50,935 nt of DNA. Origin: JBBPXY01 sp038200435 (GTDB lineage Bacteria; Actinomycetota; Thermoleophilia; Solirubrobacterales; Solirubrobacteraceae). The stretch lies in NCBI GenBank assembly GCA_038200435.1, contig JBBPXY010000051.1, forward strand, positions 1 through 50,935, read 5' to 3'. Below are positions 1 to 8,186 of the stretch, piece by piece. Below the pieces are notes generated by a model. The model searched no databases, had not been told where the DNA came from, and saw only the letters and a list, made by a program, of their open reading frames with translations. Made by a program: the position numbers and the translations under genes. Within the stretch, counting starts at the first letter, position 1. Every line of letters starts with the position of its first letter.

Positions 1-18
1 AACGGCGGGCGGGCCGAG

Positions 19-150
19 GTGGTCGGATCGTGGATGCCGGACGGCGCACGAGACCGCAGTCGATGCAGCGCATCGGCGAGGATCTCGGGGGGTGATCCGG
101 CGCCGCGAGCCGGCCGCATTCGGCGCGTCCGACTCCGTGAAGCAGACTCC
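19..150. repeat. Diverged copy of the foldback repeat seen at 43903-44066
   Basis: The core aligns with 43932-44064: both carry a GATGCCGG block, then GACCGCAGTCGATGCAGCGC, then GATCCGGCGCCGCG in the same order and spacing. The centre is a hairpin (59-77) with arms GTCGATGC and GCATCGGC around AGC. The other copy has GCATCGAC, so the change keeps a G-T pair. The left end would lie outside the window and the right end is poorly conserved. It sits directly upstream of the sucC promoter box. Confidence 0.6.
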
Positions 151-164
151 CAGGCGCGATGCGA

Positions 165-170
165 TAGCCT
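165..170 (+). promoter_or_regulatory. Candidate -10 box for sucCD
   Basis: TAGCCT fits the actinobacterial TAnnnT -10 pattern and ends 12 nt before the sucC ATG, so the leader would be only a few bases. No clear -35 and no Shine-Dalgarno are visible. Confidence 0.4.
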
Positions 171-182
171 GCCGCGCCGCCT

Positions 183-1421
183 ATGGACCTACTCGAGTAT
201 CAGGGCAAGCAGCTCTTCGCCCGCCACGCGATCCCCGTTCCCGACGGGCGTCCCGCGACCACCGTCGAGCAGGCCGTCGCCGCCGCCGAGGAGATCGGCT
301 ACCCCTGCGTGGTCAAGGCCCAGGTGCAGATCGGCGGCCGCGGCAAGGCCGGCGGCATCAAGGTCGCGAAGGACCGCGCCGAGGCCGAGGAGCACGCCAA
401 GGCCATCATCGGCATGGACATCCGTGGGCTCACCGTGCACGAGGTCTGGATCGAGAAGGCCTCGGACATCGCCTCCGAGTACTACGCCTCGATCGTCTTT
501 GACCGCTCGGCCAAGGCGCCGCTCGTGATGCTCTCGACCAAGGGCGGCATGGACATCGAGGCGGTGGCCGAGGAGACCCCCGAGGCGCTCGCCCGCCTCC
601 ACGTCGATCCGCTGCTCGGCTTCCAGGACTTCCACGCCCGCCGGCTCGCGTTCGACGCCGGCATCCCGGCCGACGAGGTGCGCGGAGTGGGCGCGCTGCT
701 GGGCAACCTCTACAAGGCATTCGTGGCCGAGGAGGCGACGCTCGTCGAGGTCAACCCGCTGATCATCTCCTCCAACAAGTCCGTGTGGGCGCTCGACGCC
801 AAGGTCACGCTGGACAACAACTCGCTCTACCGCCACCCTGAGAACGCGAAGCTGCGCAACCCGAGCGCCGAGGATCCGCAGGAGCAGATGGCGGCCGAGC
901 GTGGTCTCACCTTCGTCAAGCTCGATGGCAACGTCGGGATCCTCGGCAACGGCGCCGGGCTCGTGATGTCGACGCTCGACGTCGTGGCCCAGGCCGGCGG
1001 CAGCCCGGCCAACTTCCTCGACGCCGGCGGAGGCTCGAAGGCCGAGGCCATCACCTCCGCCGTCGAGGTCATCCTCGCCAACCCGGCCGTCACGGCGGTG
1101 CTCTTCAACATCTTCGGCGGCATCACGCGCTGCGACGAGGTGGCCAAGGGTCTCATCGAGGCCTTTGCGCAGATTTCGCCCCAGGTGCCGTTCGTAGTGC
1201 GCCTGGACGGGACCAACGACAAGGAGGGCCGGCAGCTGCTGGCCGAGGCGAACCTGCCCAACGTGTTCACCGAACCGACGATGCTCGGCGCTGCCAAACG
1301 CGTGGTCGAGCTGGCGGGGGAGTCCTCCGGCGATGTGAAGCTCGCCGACTCATCGGCGGGCATGGGCGGCGCGGGGATGACGTCGGGCGACGCCGGACCC
1401 GGAGAGGCGCCGGCTCCCTGA
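183..1421 (+). CDS. sucC: Succinyl-CoA ligase (ADP-forming), beta subunit
   Basis: Beta subunit of succinyl-CoA synthetase, the cytosolic TCA-cycle enzyme that makes ATP or GTP from succinyl-CoA. The 412-aa protein has the N-terminal ATP-grasp domain (KAQVQIGGRGKAGG at about residues 45-58) and the C-terminal ligase domain with GNGAGLVMSTLD and the NIFGGITRCDEVAKG segment at about 308-322. A Gly/Ala/Ser-rich tail of about 30 residues extends past the usual end (about 385-390 aa). The ATG at 183 matches the family N-terminus (MDLLEYQGK). Its stop codon overlaps the sucD ATG by one base (1421), so the two are translationally coupled. Confidence 0.97.
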   Translation: MDLLEYQGKQLFARHAIPVPDGRPATTVEQAVAAAEEIGYPCVVKAQVQIGGRGKAGGIKVAKDRAEAEEHAKAIIGMDIRGLTVHEVWIEKASDIASEYYASIVFDRSAKAPLVMLSTKGGMDIEAVAEETPEALARLHVDPLLGFQDFHARRLAFDAGIPADEVRGVGALLGNLYKAFVAEEATLVEVNPLIISSNKSVWALDAKVTLDNNSLYRHPENAKLRNPSAEDPQEQMAAERGLTFVKLDGNVGILGNGAGLVMSTLDVVAQAGGSPANFLDAGGGSKAEAITSAVEVILANPAVTAVLFNIFGGITRCDEVAKGLIEAFAQISPQVPFVVRLDGTNDKEGRQLLAEANLPNVFTEPTMLGAAKRVVELAGESSGDVKLADSSAGMGGAGMTSGDAGPGEAPAP

Positions 1422-2296
1422 TGGCGGTCCTCGTCGATCAGAACACGAAGCTCTGCGTCTCCGGCATCACCGGCCGCGAGGGCACGTTCCACGCCATGAA
1501 CAACCGGCGCTACGGCACCGACGTGGTCGCCGGCGTCACCCCGGGCAAGGGCGGCCAGGACGTCGAGGGCGTCCCCGTCTTCGACACCTTCCACCGCGCC
1601 GTCGAGGAGACGGGCGCGAACACGGCGATGATCTTCGTGCCGCCCAGGTTCGCCGCCGACTCCATCCTCGAGGCCGAGGACGCGGGCATCGAGCTGATCG
1701 TGGCGATCACCGAAGGCATCCCGGCCCACGACGAGCTGCGCGTCTTCAACTACTTGAAGAGCCGGGGGCGCGCGCGCCTCGTGGGCCCGAACTGCCCGGG
1801 GATCCTCTCCCCCGGCAAGGCCAACGTCGGCATCATCCCCGCCTCCTTCTTCAAGGAGGGCAACGTCGGAGTCGTGTCCCGCTCGGGCACGCTCACCTAC
1901 CAGATCGGCAACGAGCTGGCTCAGGGCGGCTTTGGCAACTCGAGCATCGTGGGCATCGGGGGGGACCCGGTGCCGGGCTCGAGCTTCATCGACATCATCG
2001 AGCTTTTCGAGGCCGATTTGCAGACCGAACTGATCGTCATGAGCGGCGAGATCGGCGGCTCGGCCGAGGAGGAAGCGGCGGACTACATCGCCGAGCATGT
2101 GACCAAGCCCGTAGTTGGCTACATCGCCGGCTTCACCGCCCCTCCCGGCAAGACGATGGGCCACGCGGGCGCGATCGTCTCGGGCACGAGCGGCACCGCG
2201 GCGGCGAAGGCCGAGGCGCTCGAGGCCAAGGGCGTGCGGGTCGGCCGCACCCCGACGGAGGTCGCCGAGATCGCCGTCGAGATCCTCGGCTCTTAG
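1421..2296 (+). CDS. sucD: Succinyl-CoA ligase, alpha subunit
   Basis: Alpha subunit that binds CoA and carries the phosphohistidine. The Rossmann CoA-binding segment ITGREGTFH is near residues 16-24, and the active-site His lies in GHAGAIVSG (about residue 248), the expected position. Length 291 aa is normal. The start overlaps the last base of sucC (TGATG), giving a two-gene operon. A short hairpin around the stop codon may end the transcript. Confidence 0.97.
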   Translation: MAVLVDQNTKLCVSGITGREGTFHAMNNRRYGTDVVAGVTPGKGGQDVEGVPVFDTFHRAVEETGANTAMIFVPPRFAADSILEAEDAGIELIVAITEGIPAHDELRVFNYLKSRGRARLVGPNCPGILSPGKANVGIIPASFFKEGNVGVVSRSGTLTYQIGNELAQGGFGNSSIVGIGGDPVPGSSFIDIIELFEADLQTELIVMSGEIGGSAEEEAADYIAEHVTKPVVGYIAGFTAPPGKTMGHAGAIVSGTSGTAAAKAEALEAKGVRVGRTPTEVAEIAVEILGS

Positions 2297-2316
2297 AACC
2301 TCTAGGGCCGAGAGCC
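2288..2316. terminator. Candidate hairpin between convergent sucD and a small membrane gene
   Basis: Arms GGCTCT and AGAGCC are separated by 17 nt and span the sucD stop codon and the last base of the opposing ORF. There is no T-tract on either side, so any termination function is inferred only from its position between convergent genes. Confidence 0.35.
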
Positions 2317-2435
2317 TACGAGCCGGCCACGACCTGCGCGACGACGAGCACGACGATGAAGATGCCGATCGCGTAGAGCACGGCGAGCAGCCCGACCAGG
2401 AAGAGGTAGAAACCTCCGATGGCGGTTTCCTTCAT
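2316..2435 (-). CDS. Small single-pass membrane protein (39 aa)
   Basis: From the ATG at 2435 this encodes a 39-aa peptide: a short polar start (MKETAIGG) and then one long hydrophobic helix rich in F, L, V and I (about residues 9-36). A GGAGAGG Shine-Dalgarno lies 9 nt upstream, which decides this start over an upstream in-frame ATG at 2531 whose extra 32 residues are basic and low-complexity. It converges on sucD and diverges from the gene at 2643. Function unknown. It is too short for a family assignment, but the RBS plus helix make it likely to be real. Confidence 0.55.
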   Translation of the reverse strand: MKETAIGGFYLFLVGLLAVLYAIGIFIVVLVVAQVVAGS

Positions 2436-2642
2436 AGGAAGCGACCTCTCCGGGCCCGGTTCCACCCTCCGGACGGAGAGCGCTGGACGGGACCTTGCTC
2501 TAGGAACGGACCCGGTGGGCGCCATCGGCACTCCGCGGAGACCGGCCGGCGCAAAGCTCGCGCCGTGTGTCTTTTGACACTACCCCATTTCGGGGGCCGC
2601 CGAATCATCTACGCTCTGGCCCGCGTGACCGAGGAGGCGCAG

Positions 2643-3368
2643 ATGAGCGACGCCGGGCAGGAGGCCCCTGGGCTCCGCACGGGGCTCGCCGACATCGATC
2701 GCAAGCTCCGGGCGCTGCAGGAGGAGCTCGCGGCGGCCGATCCGGGCGATGCCGCAACGCTGCCGGGCCCGCCTGCACCAGCTCCTCCCCCGCCGTCCCC
2801 GTCGGCTCCTTCCGCGCCGGCTCCCTCCCTCCCGGCGGAACCCTCACGCACGGCGGAGGATCTCGCGCTGGCCATCATCGGCCGCGCGGAAGAGCAGGCC
2901 AGCCGCATCGTCGACGAGGCTCACGAGCGGGTCGTCGCGCTGAACCGGCAGGCGGAGCAGCTCATGGCGCTGCGCGACGGCTTGCGCCAGTCGGCCCGCG
3001 AGTTGCTTGACCGCTACTCCGCGGCGCTGGCGCAGATCGAGCAGGACACGGCCGGGCCGGCGTGGCCGCCCGTTCATGCGCGACCCGAGCCGCCGCGTGG
3101 CGTCACGGGGCCCTTCACGATCGTTGCGGAGCCATTCACGCAGGTCGCCGAGCTCGCCGCGTTCGCCCAGGCGCTCGAGCGCATCCGCGGTGCCCAGGGC
3201 ATCACGATCCACTCCTTCGACGGCCGCCGGGCCGAGATCGGCGTCACGTTCTCGGTGCCCGTGGCACTCGTCCGGGAGCTGCACCGGGTGATTCCGTTCG
3301 CCATCGAAGTAACCGAGGAGCGGGCCGACAGCCTCGACCTCCGCCTCGGCGCCGGGCCGGCGGGCTAA
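2643..3368 (+). CDS. Coiled-coil protein with Pro-rich linker, function unknown
   Basis: The 241-aa protein has an N-terminal helix (about 12-32), a Pro/Ala/Ser-rich linker (about 40-66), a long charged coiled coil (about 70-134) and a compact C-terminal alpha/beta domain (about 156-235). The coiled coil resembles DivIVA/Wag31-like or ATPase-stalk helices only in general composition. The chosen ATG has GAGGAGG five bases upstream. An alternative in-frame GTG at 2625 lies 9 nt after a TACGCT box and would give a leaderless start with six extra residues. A TTGACA occurs at 2574-2579 but is too far from that box for a standard promoter. No catalytic motif is visible. Confidence 0.8.
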   Translation: MSDAGQEAPGLRTGLADIDRKLRALQEELAAADPGDAATLPGPPAPAPPPPSPSAPSAPAPSLPAEPSRTAEDLALAIIGRAEEQASRIVDEAHERVVALNRQAEQLMALRDGLRQSARELLDRYSAALAQIEQDTAGPAWPPVHARPEPPRGVTGPFTIVAEPFTQVAELAAFAQALERIRGAQGITIHSFDGRRAEIGVTFSVPVALVRELHRVIPFAIEVTEERADSLDLRLGAGPAG

Positions 3369-3371
3369 CCT
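3366..3371 (+). promoter_or_regulatory. Candidate -10 box, aminotransferase gene
   Basis: TAACCT overlaps the stop codon of the upstream gene and ends 7 nt before the ATG at 3379. This is the spacing expected for a leaderless transcript. Confidence 0.45.
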
Positions 3372-3378
3372 CGCCCGC

Positions 3379-4476
3379 ATGGCTGACTCGATCTCCTTCG
3401 CGCGCGGCGCGCCCTCGCTCGACATCGTCGACGTCGACGGACTGAAGGCCGCGGCCGAGCGCGCCTTCTCCTCCGACCCGGCCGGAACCTTCTCCTACGG
3501 CACCGCCGCGGGCTACGGGCCGCTGCGCGAGTGGATCGCCGAGCGTCACGGTGTCGAGCCTGCGCAGGTCGTTGTCACCAACGGCTCGATGCAGGCCGAC
3601 GCCTTCCTGTTCGACCTCCTCGTGGAGCCGAGCGACGCCGTCGTGGTCGAGCGGCCCACCTCCGACCGCACCCTGCTCGCCCTGCAGGCCCGCGCCGCCG
3701 ACGTGCACCCGATCGGGCTCGACACGGACGGGCTCGACATCGGCGAGCTCGAGACGCTGATCGCGGCGGGGACCTCGCCGAAGCTCGCGCACATCATCCC
3801 CAACTTCCAGAACCCGGCGGGGTACACGACCTCGCGCGAGAAGCGCGAGAAGCTGATCGCGCTGGCCAAGGAGCACGACTTCGTCATCTTCGAGGACGAC
3901 CCCTACGTCGAGCTTCGGTTCGCCGGCGAGACGCTGCCGACGATGCTTTCGATGGACGACGCCGGGCAGGTCGTGTACGCCTCGTCGTTCTCGAAGACGG
4001 TGTGCCCCGGCATCCGCGTCGGCTACCTGATCGGCCCGCAGGCGACGATCAAGCAGGTCCAGTCCCTGGCCCAGGGCGCCTACATCTCACCCAACATGGT
4101 CGCCCAGTCGATCGTCAACGAGTTCTGCCGCTCGGGCGCGATCGAGCGCTCCATCGAGACGGTCAAGGCCGCTCTGAAGGAGCGCGTCGAGACGCTCGCC
4201 TCGGCCCTCGAGCGCGAGCTCCCCGAAGCGAAGTTCGAGGCGCCCTCCGGCGGCTACTTCATGTGGGTCGAGATGCCGGAAGGCACCGATGTCGCCGCGC
4301 TGTTCGAGGCTGCGGCCGAGCGCGACGTGGCGTTCGTGAAAGGCACCGACTTCCTCATCGAGGGCGGCGAGAACACCTTGCGCCTCGCATACTCGGGAGT
4401 GACTCCCGAGCAGATCGAGGAAGGCGTCTCGCGGCTGGCCGAAGCGGCGCGCTCGCTCGAGGGCGCCGCGGCCTAG
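3379..4476 (+). CDS. PLP-dependent aminotransferase, class I/II (2-aminoadipate/aromatic type)
   Basis: Fold-type I aminotransferase of 365 aa, cytosolic. It shows the SYGTAAGYGPLREWIA segment near the N-terminus, NFQNPAGYT at about 141-149, the EDDPY motif and the PLP lysine in SSFSKTVCPGIRVG (Lys about 206). These patterns match the LysN / MocR-catalytic-domain branch that uses 2-aminoadipate, aromatic or branched amino acids. There is no N-terminal GntR domain, so it is the free enzyme. The substrate cannot be read from sequence. It ends 6 nt from the convergent DtxR-type gene. Confidence 0.9.
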   Translation: MADSISFARGAPSLDIVDVDGLKAAAERAFSSDPAGTFSYGTAAGYGPLREWIAERHGVEPAQVVVTNGSMQADAFLFDLLVEPSDAVVVERPTSDRTLLALQARAADVHPIGLDTDGLDIGELETLIAAGTSPKLAHIIPNFQNPAGYTTSREKREKLIALAKEHDFVIFEDDPYVELRFAGETLPTMLSMDDAGQVVYASSFSKTVCPGIRVGYLIGPQATIKQVQSLAQGAYISPNMVAQSIVNEFCRSGAIERSIETVKAALKERVETLASALERELPEAKFEAPSGGYFMWVEMPEGTDVAALFEAAAERDVAFVKGTDFLIEGGENTLRLAYSGVTPEQIEEGVSRLAEAARSLEGAAA

Positions 4477-4482
4477 CCGAAG

Positions 4483-5205
4483 TCAGCGGCCGTAGCGCGC
4501 GTCCGCGAGCACGAGCTGCTCGGGCAGCGCGATGCGCGGCGGCGGTGAAGGGTCGGCCTGCACCGAGACGGTCTCGGCAACCGAGCGCGTGATCGCGCTC
4601 TCACCCTCCCCGTTGTGGGCGACGGTGACCGTCTCCTCGTCACTCGAAGCGATCGTGCCCTCGAGGCCAGGATCGATCCCCTCGCGCTTGAGGTAGTGCA
4701 GCAAGTCCTCTGCCTCGTTCTCGAAGCGCAGGATCCTCACCTTCGCGCCGACTTCGCAATCGGCGAGCGGTACCCCGGCGATGCGCTGCCCGACCGCGAT
4801 CGGGTGGCCGTGCGGGCAGGTCTTCGCATCGCCCACCGAGGCGCGCACGTAGGCCTCGAAGCGCGGCGACATCGCGTGCTCGAGGTGCTCGGCCTCCTCG
4901 TGCACGTCGTCCCAGGGCACCCCGACCACATCGGTGAGGAAGCGCTCGATCAGGCGGTGGCGGCTGACTATCTCCTCGGCCTGGACCTTCCCGTCCTCGG
5001 TGAACGAGATCGCCTTGTCGTCGCCCCGGCTGATGTAGCCGCCGCGCTCGAGCCGGCCGACCATCTCGTGCACGGTCGGCGCCGAGAGCTGCATGGCGCG
5101 GGCGATGTTGGCCGCCGTCATGGGGAGACCGGCCTCGTAGAGCCAGAAGATCGTCTGGAGGTACTCCTCCTCGGCTTCGGTGACCGTGGCAGGCTCGGCG
5201 CTCAC
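4483..5205 (-). CDS. DtxR/MntR-family metal-dependent repressor
   Basis: Cytosolic metal sensor of 240 aa. The N-terminal winged helix (about 8-70, with MTAANIARAMQLSAPTVHEM) is followed by the dimerisation and metal-site region, where EEAEHLEH and the CPHG motif supply His, Glu and Cys ligands as in DtxR/IdeR. A C-terminal SH3/FeoA-like domain covers about 150-220. The GTG at 5205 was chosen because the family N-terminus starts just before the helix and a TAACCT box sits 7 nt upstream. Longer readings add about 100 low-complexity residues overlapping the divergent SDR gene. It probably represses Mn or Fe uptake genes; no such gene is adjacent. Confidence 0.9.
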   Translation of the reverse strand: MSAEPATVTEAEEEYLQTIFWLYEAGLPMTAANIARAMQLSAPTVHEMVGRLERGGYISRGDDKAISFTEDGKVQAEEIVSRHRLIERFLTDVVGVPWDDVHEEAEHLEHAMSPRFEAYVRASVGDAKTCPHGHPIAVGQRIAGVPLADCEVGAKVRILRFENEAEDLLHYLKREGIDPGLEGTIASSDEETVTVAHNGEGESAITRSVAETVSVQADPSPPPRIALPEQLVLADARYGR

Positions 5206-5212
5206 CCGGGTG

Positions 5213-5239
5213 AGGTTATCCGCCGCCGCCGAATAGGAT
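5213..5239. promoter_or_regulatory. Divergent -10 boxes between dtxR-like gene and SDR gene
   Basis: On the minus strand TAACCT (5218-5213) ends 7 nt before the GTG at 5205. On the plus strand TAGGAT (5234-5239) ends 9 nt before the ATG at 5249. Both genes therefore look leaderless, and their promoters are back to back in 43 bp. Confidence 0.5.
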
Positions 5240-5248
5240 CGGTCCACG

Positions 5249-6046
5249 ATGGAAGTCGGCTCGACCACCCGCGCCCTCGTCTCGGGCGCCTCACGTGGCA
5301 TCGGCCGGGCTCTGGCGGGCGCGTTCGCCCGGCGTGGAGCGACAGTCGGCTTGGCGGCCCGCTCGCAGGACGAGCTCGAGTCTCTCGCCGCCGAACTGCC
5401 CGGCGAGCACCACCCGCTGCCCTCCGACGTCGGCGACCGCGACTCGATCACGGCGGCGGTCGACCGCTTTGCCGAGCAGGCCGGCGGACTAGACGTCGTC
5501 GTCGCCAACGCCGGCATCGCCCACTACCAGACGTTCGCCACCGCGCCTATCGAGCAGGCCGAGGAGATGACACGCATCAACTGGCTGGGCACGCTCTACA
5601 CCGTGCACGCCGCCCTGCCGCACCTTCTCGCGCAAGGCTCGGGGCACGTGGTGATCGTGTCCTCCGGTGCGGCGGTGCGCTCTTTCCCCTCGGCCGCCGT
5701 CTACGGCGGCACCAAGGCCGCCCAGCGCATGTTCGCCGAAGCCCTGCGCCACGAGCTGGCAGGCACGGGCGTCTCGCTCACCACCGTCTACCCCGGCGAG
5801 ATCGCCACCTCCCTGCACGACCACGAGAAGGCGACGATGCCGCCCTGGTATCGCGGGGGGCCGAACGCGGCGTCGGCCGATGAGATGGCAGAGCAGGTGC
5901 TATCCGCGATCGAGGCGGACGCCCGCGCCGTCTACTTCCCCCGCGCGGTGCGGCTGCTTGGGTTGATGCACGGGCTCTCGCCCCGGTTGAGCGACCTGGT
6001 GCTGCACCGCCTGCGTGGCTCGACGGCCGCTCCTCGCACGGACTAG
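5249..6046 (+). CDS. Short-chain dehydrogenase/reductase (SDR)
   Basis: Classical-SDR-like NAD(P)-dependent oxidoreductase of 265 aa. The nucleotide-binding GASRGIGRA (about 13-21), the NAG motif (about 87-89), the catalytic Ser in VSSGA (about 138-139) and YGGTK (Tyr152, Lys156) are all present, so it should be active. The C-terminal third carries hydrophobic and basic residues (YFPRAVRLLGLMHGLSPRL), as in SDRs that act on lipid substrates near the membrane. The substrate is unknown. It is followed 12 nt later by the ligase gene. Confidence 0.9.
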   Translation: MEVGSTTRALVSGASRGIGRALAGAFARRGATVGLAARSQDELESLAAELPGEHHPLPSDVGDRDSITAAVDRFAEQAGGLDVVVANAGIAHYQTFATAPIEQAEEMTRINWLGTLYTVHAALPHLLAQGSGHVVIVSSGAAVRSFPSAAVYGGTKAAQRMFAEALRHELAGTGVSLTTVYPGEIATSLHDHEKATMPPWYRGGPNAASADEMAEQVLSAIEADARAVYFPRAVRLLGLMHGLSPRLSDLVLHRLRGSTAAPRTD

Positions 6047-6058
6047 CGAGCCCTCGCC

Positions 6059-7015
6059 GTGCTCCCGCTCGCGCCTCCCTTCCTGCCCCAGCTCGCGCGG
6101 TCGGCCAAGACCCTGCCTGAGGGCGACGGCTGGGCGTACGAGCCGAAGTGGGACGGCTTCCGCGCGATCGTCTTCGTCGACGGCGACGAGGTGACTCTCC
6201 AGTCGCGCAACGGCAAGCCTCTGACGCGCTACTTCCCGGAGCTCGCCGGGCTGCCGGAAGGCCGCTACGTGATCGATGGGGAGATCGTGATCCGCGACGC
6301 GGGCGGCCGCGAGAACTTCGACGCCCTCTCGCAGCGCATCCACCCGGCGAAGTCGCGGATCGACCGTCTCGCCGAGGAGACACCGGCGCACCTGATCGCC
6401 TTCGACCTGCTGGCCCGCGACGACGAGGTGTGGATCGACCGCCCGCTCGCTGAGCGCCGCGTCGCGCTCACCGAGTTGACCGGCACCGCGCCGGAGCCAC
6501 CGCTCGAGCTGACGCCGTTCACCCTGGATGTCGACGACGCCCAGCCGTGGCTACAGAACGCCGAGGGGGTGATCGCCAAGGAGCTCGCCGCGCCCTACCT
6601 CTCGGGCGAGCGCAAGGGCATGGTGAAGATCAAGCGCGTGCGCACGATCGACTGCGTGGTCAAGGGCTGGCGGCCGGGCAAGGAGGAGGGGACGGTCGGC
6701 TCGCTCATCCTCGGCCTGTACGGCGAAGACGGGAGACTGGCCGAGGTAGGCCATTCCTCGGGCTTCACCGCGAAGGAGAAGCGGGCCCTGGTGGAGCGGC
6801 TCGCTCCCTACGAGACCGGCGAGCGCGGTACGGGCGAGCCCAGCCGCTGGAAGAACGACAAGGATCTCGAGTGGATCATCCTGCGCCCCGAGCTGGTCGT
6901 GGAGATCACGTTCGACCATACGAGCGGGCGCCGCATCCGCCACGGGGCGAAGGTGCAGCGCTGGCGCGAGGACAAGGACCCCGGCAGCTGCACGATCGAC
7001 CAGCTGCTCAGCTAG
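6059..7015 (+). CDS. ATP-dependent DNA ligase (LigC/LigD ligase-domain type)
   Basis: Seals nicks by ATP-dependent ligase adenylation. The 318-aa protein has motif I EPKWDGFRA with the nucleophile Lys30, motif III FDLLARDD, motif IV EGVIAKE, motif V VKIKRVRTIDCVVKGW and a C-terminal OB fold. Its size matches the stand-alone mycobacterial LigC type used in repair, not the essential NAD ligase. No polymerase or nuclease domain is fused. The start is the GTG at 6059, 12 nt after the SDR stop. Its tail overlaps the convergent M28 gene by 8 bp. Confidence 0.93.
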   Translation: MLPLAPPFLPQLARSAKTLPEGDGWAYEPKWDGFRAIVFVDGDEVTLQSRNGKPLTRYFPELAGLPEGRYVIDGEIVIRDAGGRENFDALSQRIHPAKSRIDRLAEETPAHLIAFDLLARDDEVWIDRPLAERRVALTELTGTAPEPPLELTPFTLDVDDAQPWLQNAEGVIAKELAAPYLSGERKGMVKIKRVRTIDCVVKGWRPGKEEGTVGSLILGLYGEDGRLAEVGHSSGFTAKEKRALVERLAPYETGERGTGEPSRWKNDKDLEWIILRPELVVEITFDHTSGRRIRHGAKVQRWREDKDPGSCTIDQLLS

Positions 7016-8186
7016 CGGCCAGGGCCCTGATCGTCGCCTCGGTCGCGTCGATCGCGTGGCCGACCGTCTCGTAGTTCACGTTCTCGGGCGTGTCGCTCGG
7101 CAGGTGGTAGTTCGACAGCGCCTTGTACTCGTTCACGGAGACGAACGTGACGGTCGGGTAGCCGGCGCGTTGCGTGATCGAGCCGTCGGTGGAGCTGCGG
7201 GAACGCAGACCGCGGCGAACCTTGACTCCGCCGGCGGCCGCTGCGCCGGTGACGAAGCCCTTCCACCCCTCGTCGTACTCCCGCATGGTCAGGACCCCTT
7301 CGCCTTCGAGCAGCGCGAGCTCGGGAGAGCCGAGCGTCTCGAGGTTGACGAACCAGGTCGAGGCTTTCGGCAGATTGTCGAAGTGACGGCGGGCGAACCC
7401 GAGGATGCCCTCCTGCAACGACTCCTCCGAGCCGCACGAGACGAGCAGCACGCGCAGGTCCGCGACGGGATCCTGCTGCAGGCGGCGAGCGATCTCGACG
7501 AGGCTGGCGACCGCGGTGAGGTTGTCGTTGGCGCCCGGCACGGCCGGGCGGCGCCCGATGTCGATCAGAATGGCGACCGTGATCAGGCAGATCCGGACGC
7601 CCACCCGTGTGACGCGGCGGCTGCCGAGCAACGAGCCGACGGCGACCAGCGCCGGGCCTTCCACCGCCGGCCACCACAGCGGAAGGCTCGTGTCGGTGCG
7701 GTCGATCAGCGCCGGGTAATGCTTCCAGACCCACTTCTGCGGCGCCTGGTTGAAGAGCACTCCCGACGGCGCGGCGTCGTGGTGAGCGAGGACGACCAGG
7801 GTCCGGCCGGCATCCCGATCTCCTGTCTCGGCCACGACGTTGACCGTGCGGCGGCGACGCAGCAACCGGCGCATGAAGCGCGGCCCACTCGCGACGTCTT
7901 CGGCAATGCCCGCCGCCGCAAGCGCGCCGCCGGCCACGCCGGCCCAGCGCCGGCCGTGGAGTGCGGCCAGCCCGGCCGCAGCGCCCTTGGCGCTCAGCAG
8001 CCCCACCGGCCGCGCGAAGGATCCATGCGCCGGCTCGTCCTCCATCTGCACCCGGCACCCGAGCGCTTGCAGCTCCCGCGCGATCCACTCCGCCGCTTCG
8101 CGCTCACCGGGAGAGGTGGGTAAGCGCTCGATGCCCGCGAGCGCGGTGATCGTCCGTTCCAGCGAGCTGCGGCGGAGAGCGCTCAC
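7008..8186 (-). CDS. M28-family zinc aminopeptidase-like protein, membrane-associated
   Basis: 392-aa metallopeptidase of family M28. The zinc ligands are recognisable: LAHHDAAPSG (about 133-142), PGANDNLTAVA (about 217-227), CGSEES (the catalytic and metal Glu pair) and a late YHLPSDTPENV His. Two hydrophobic stretches (about 60-95 and 180-210) interrupt the fold, so it may be membrane-attached. The N-terminal part resembles the regulatory helix of M28 enzymes rather than a signal peptide. The ATG at 8186 overlaps the stop of the PIN-toxin gene by 4 bp, so it is co-translated with a toxin-antitoxin pair. Confidence 0.85.
   Translation of the reverse strand: MSALRRSSLERTITALAGIERLPTSPGEREAAEWIARELQALGCRVQMEDEPAHGSFARPVGLLSAKGAAAGLAALHGRRWAGVAGGALAAAGIAEDVASGPRFMRRLLRRRRTVNVVAETGDRDAGRTLVVLAHHDAAPSGVLFNQAPQKWVWKHYPALIDRTDTSLPLWWPAVEGPALVAVGSLLGSRRVTRVGVRICLITVAILIDIGRRPAVPGANDNLTAVASLVEIARRLQQDPVADLRVLLVSCGSEESLQEGILGFARRHFDNLPKASTWFVNLETLGSPELALLEGEGVLTMREYDEGWKGFVTGAAAAGGVKVRRGLRSRSSTDGSITQRAGYPTVTFVSVNEYKALSNYHLPSDTPENVNYETVGHAIDATEATIRALAAS

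Noticed and set aside
827..2164. Long antisense open frame (445 aa) opposite sucC and sucD
   Set aside because: It is a shadow of the GC-rich codon pattern of two certain genes; no family resemblance and no RBS.
4615..5883. 422-aa open frame opposite the DtxR gene and in another frame of the SDR gene
   Set aside because: Composition is the reverse complement of the DtxR reading (for example LEVVQQVLCLVLEAQ); shadow only.
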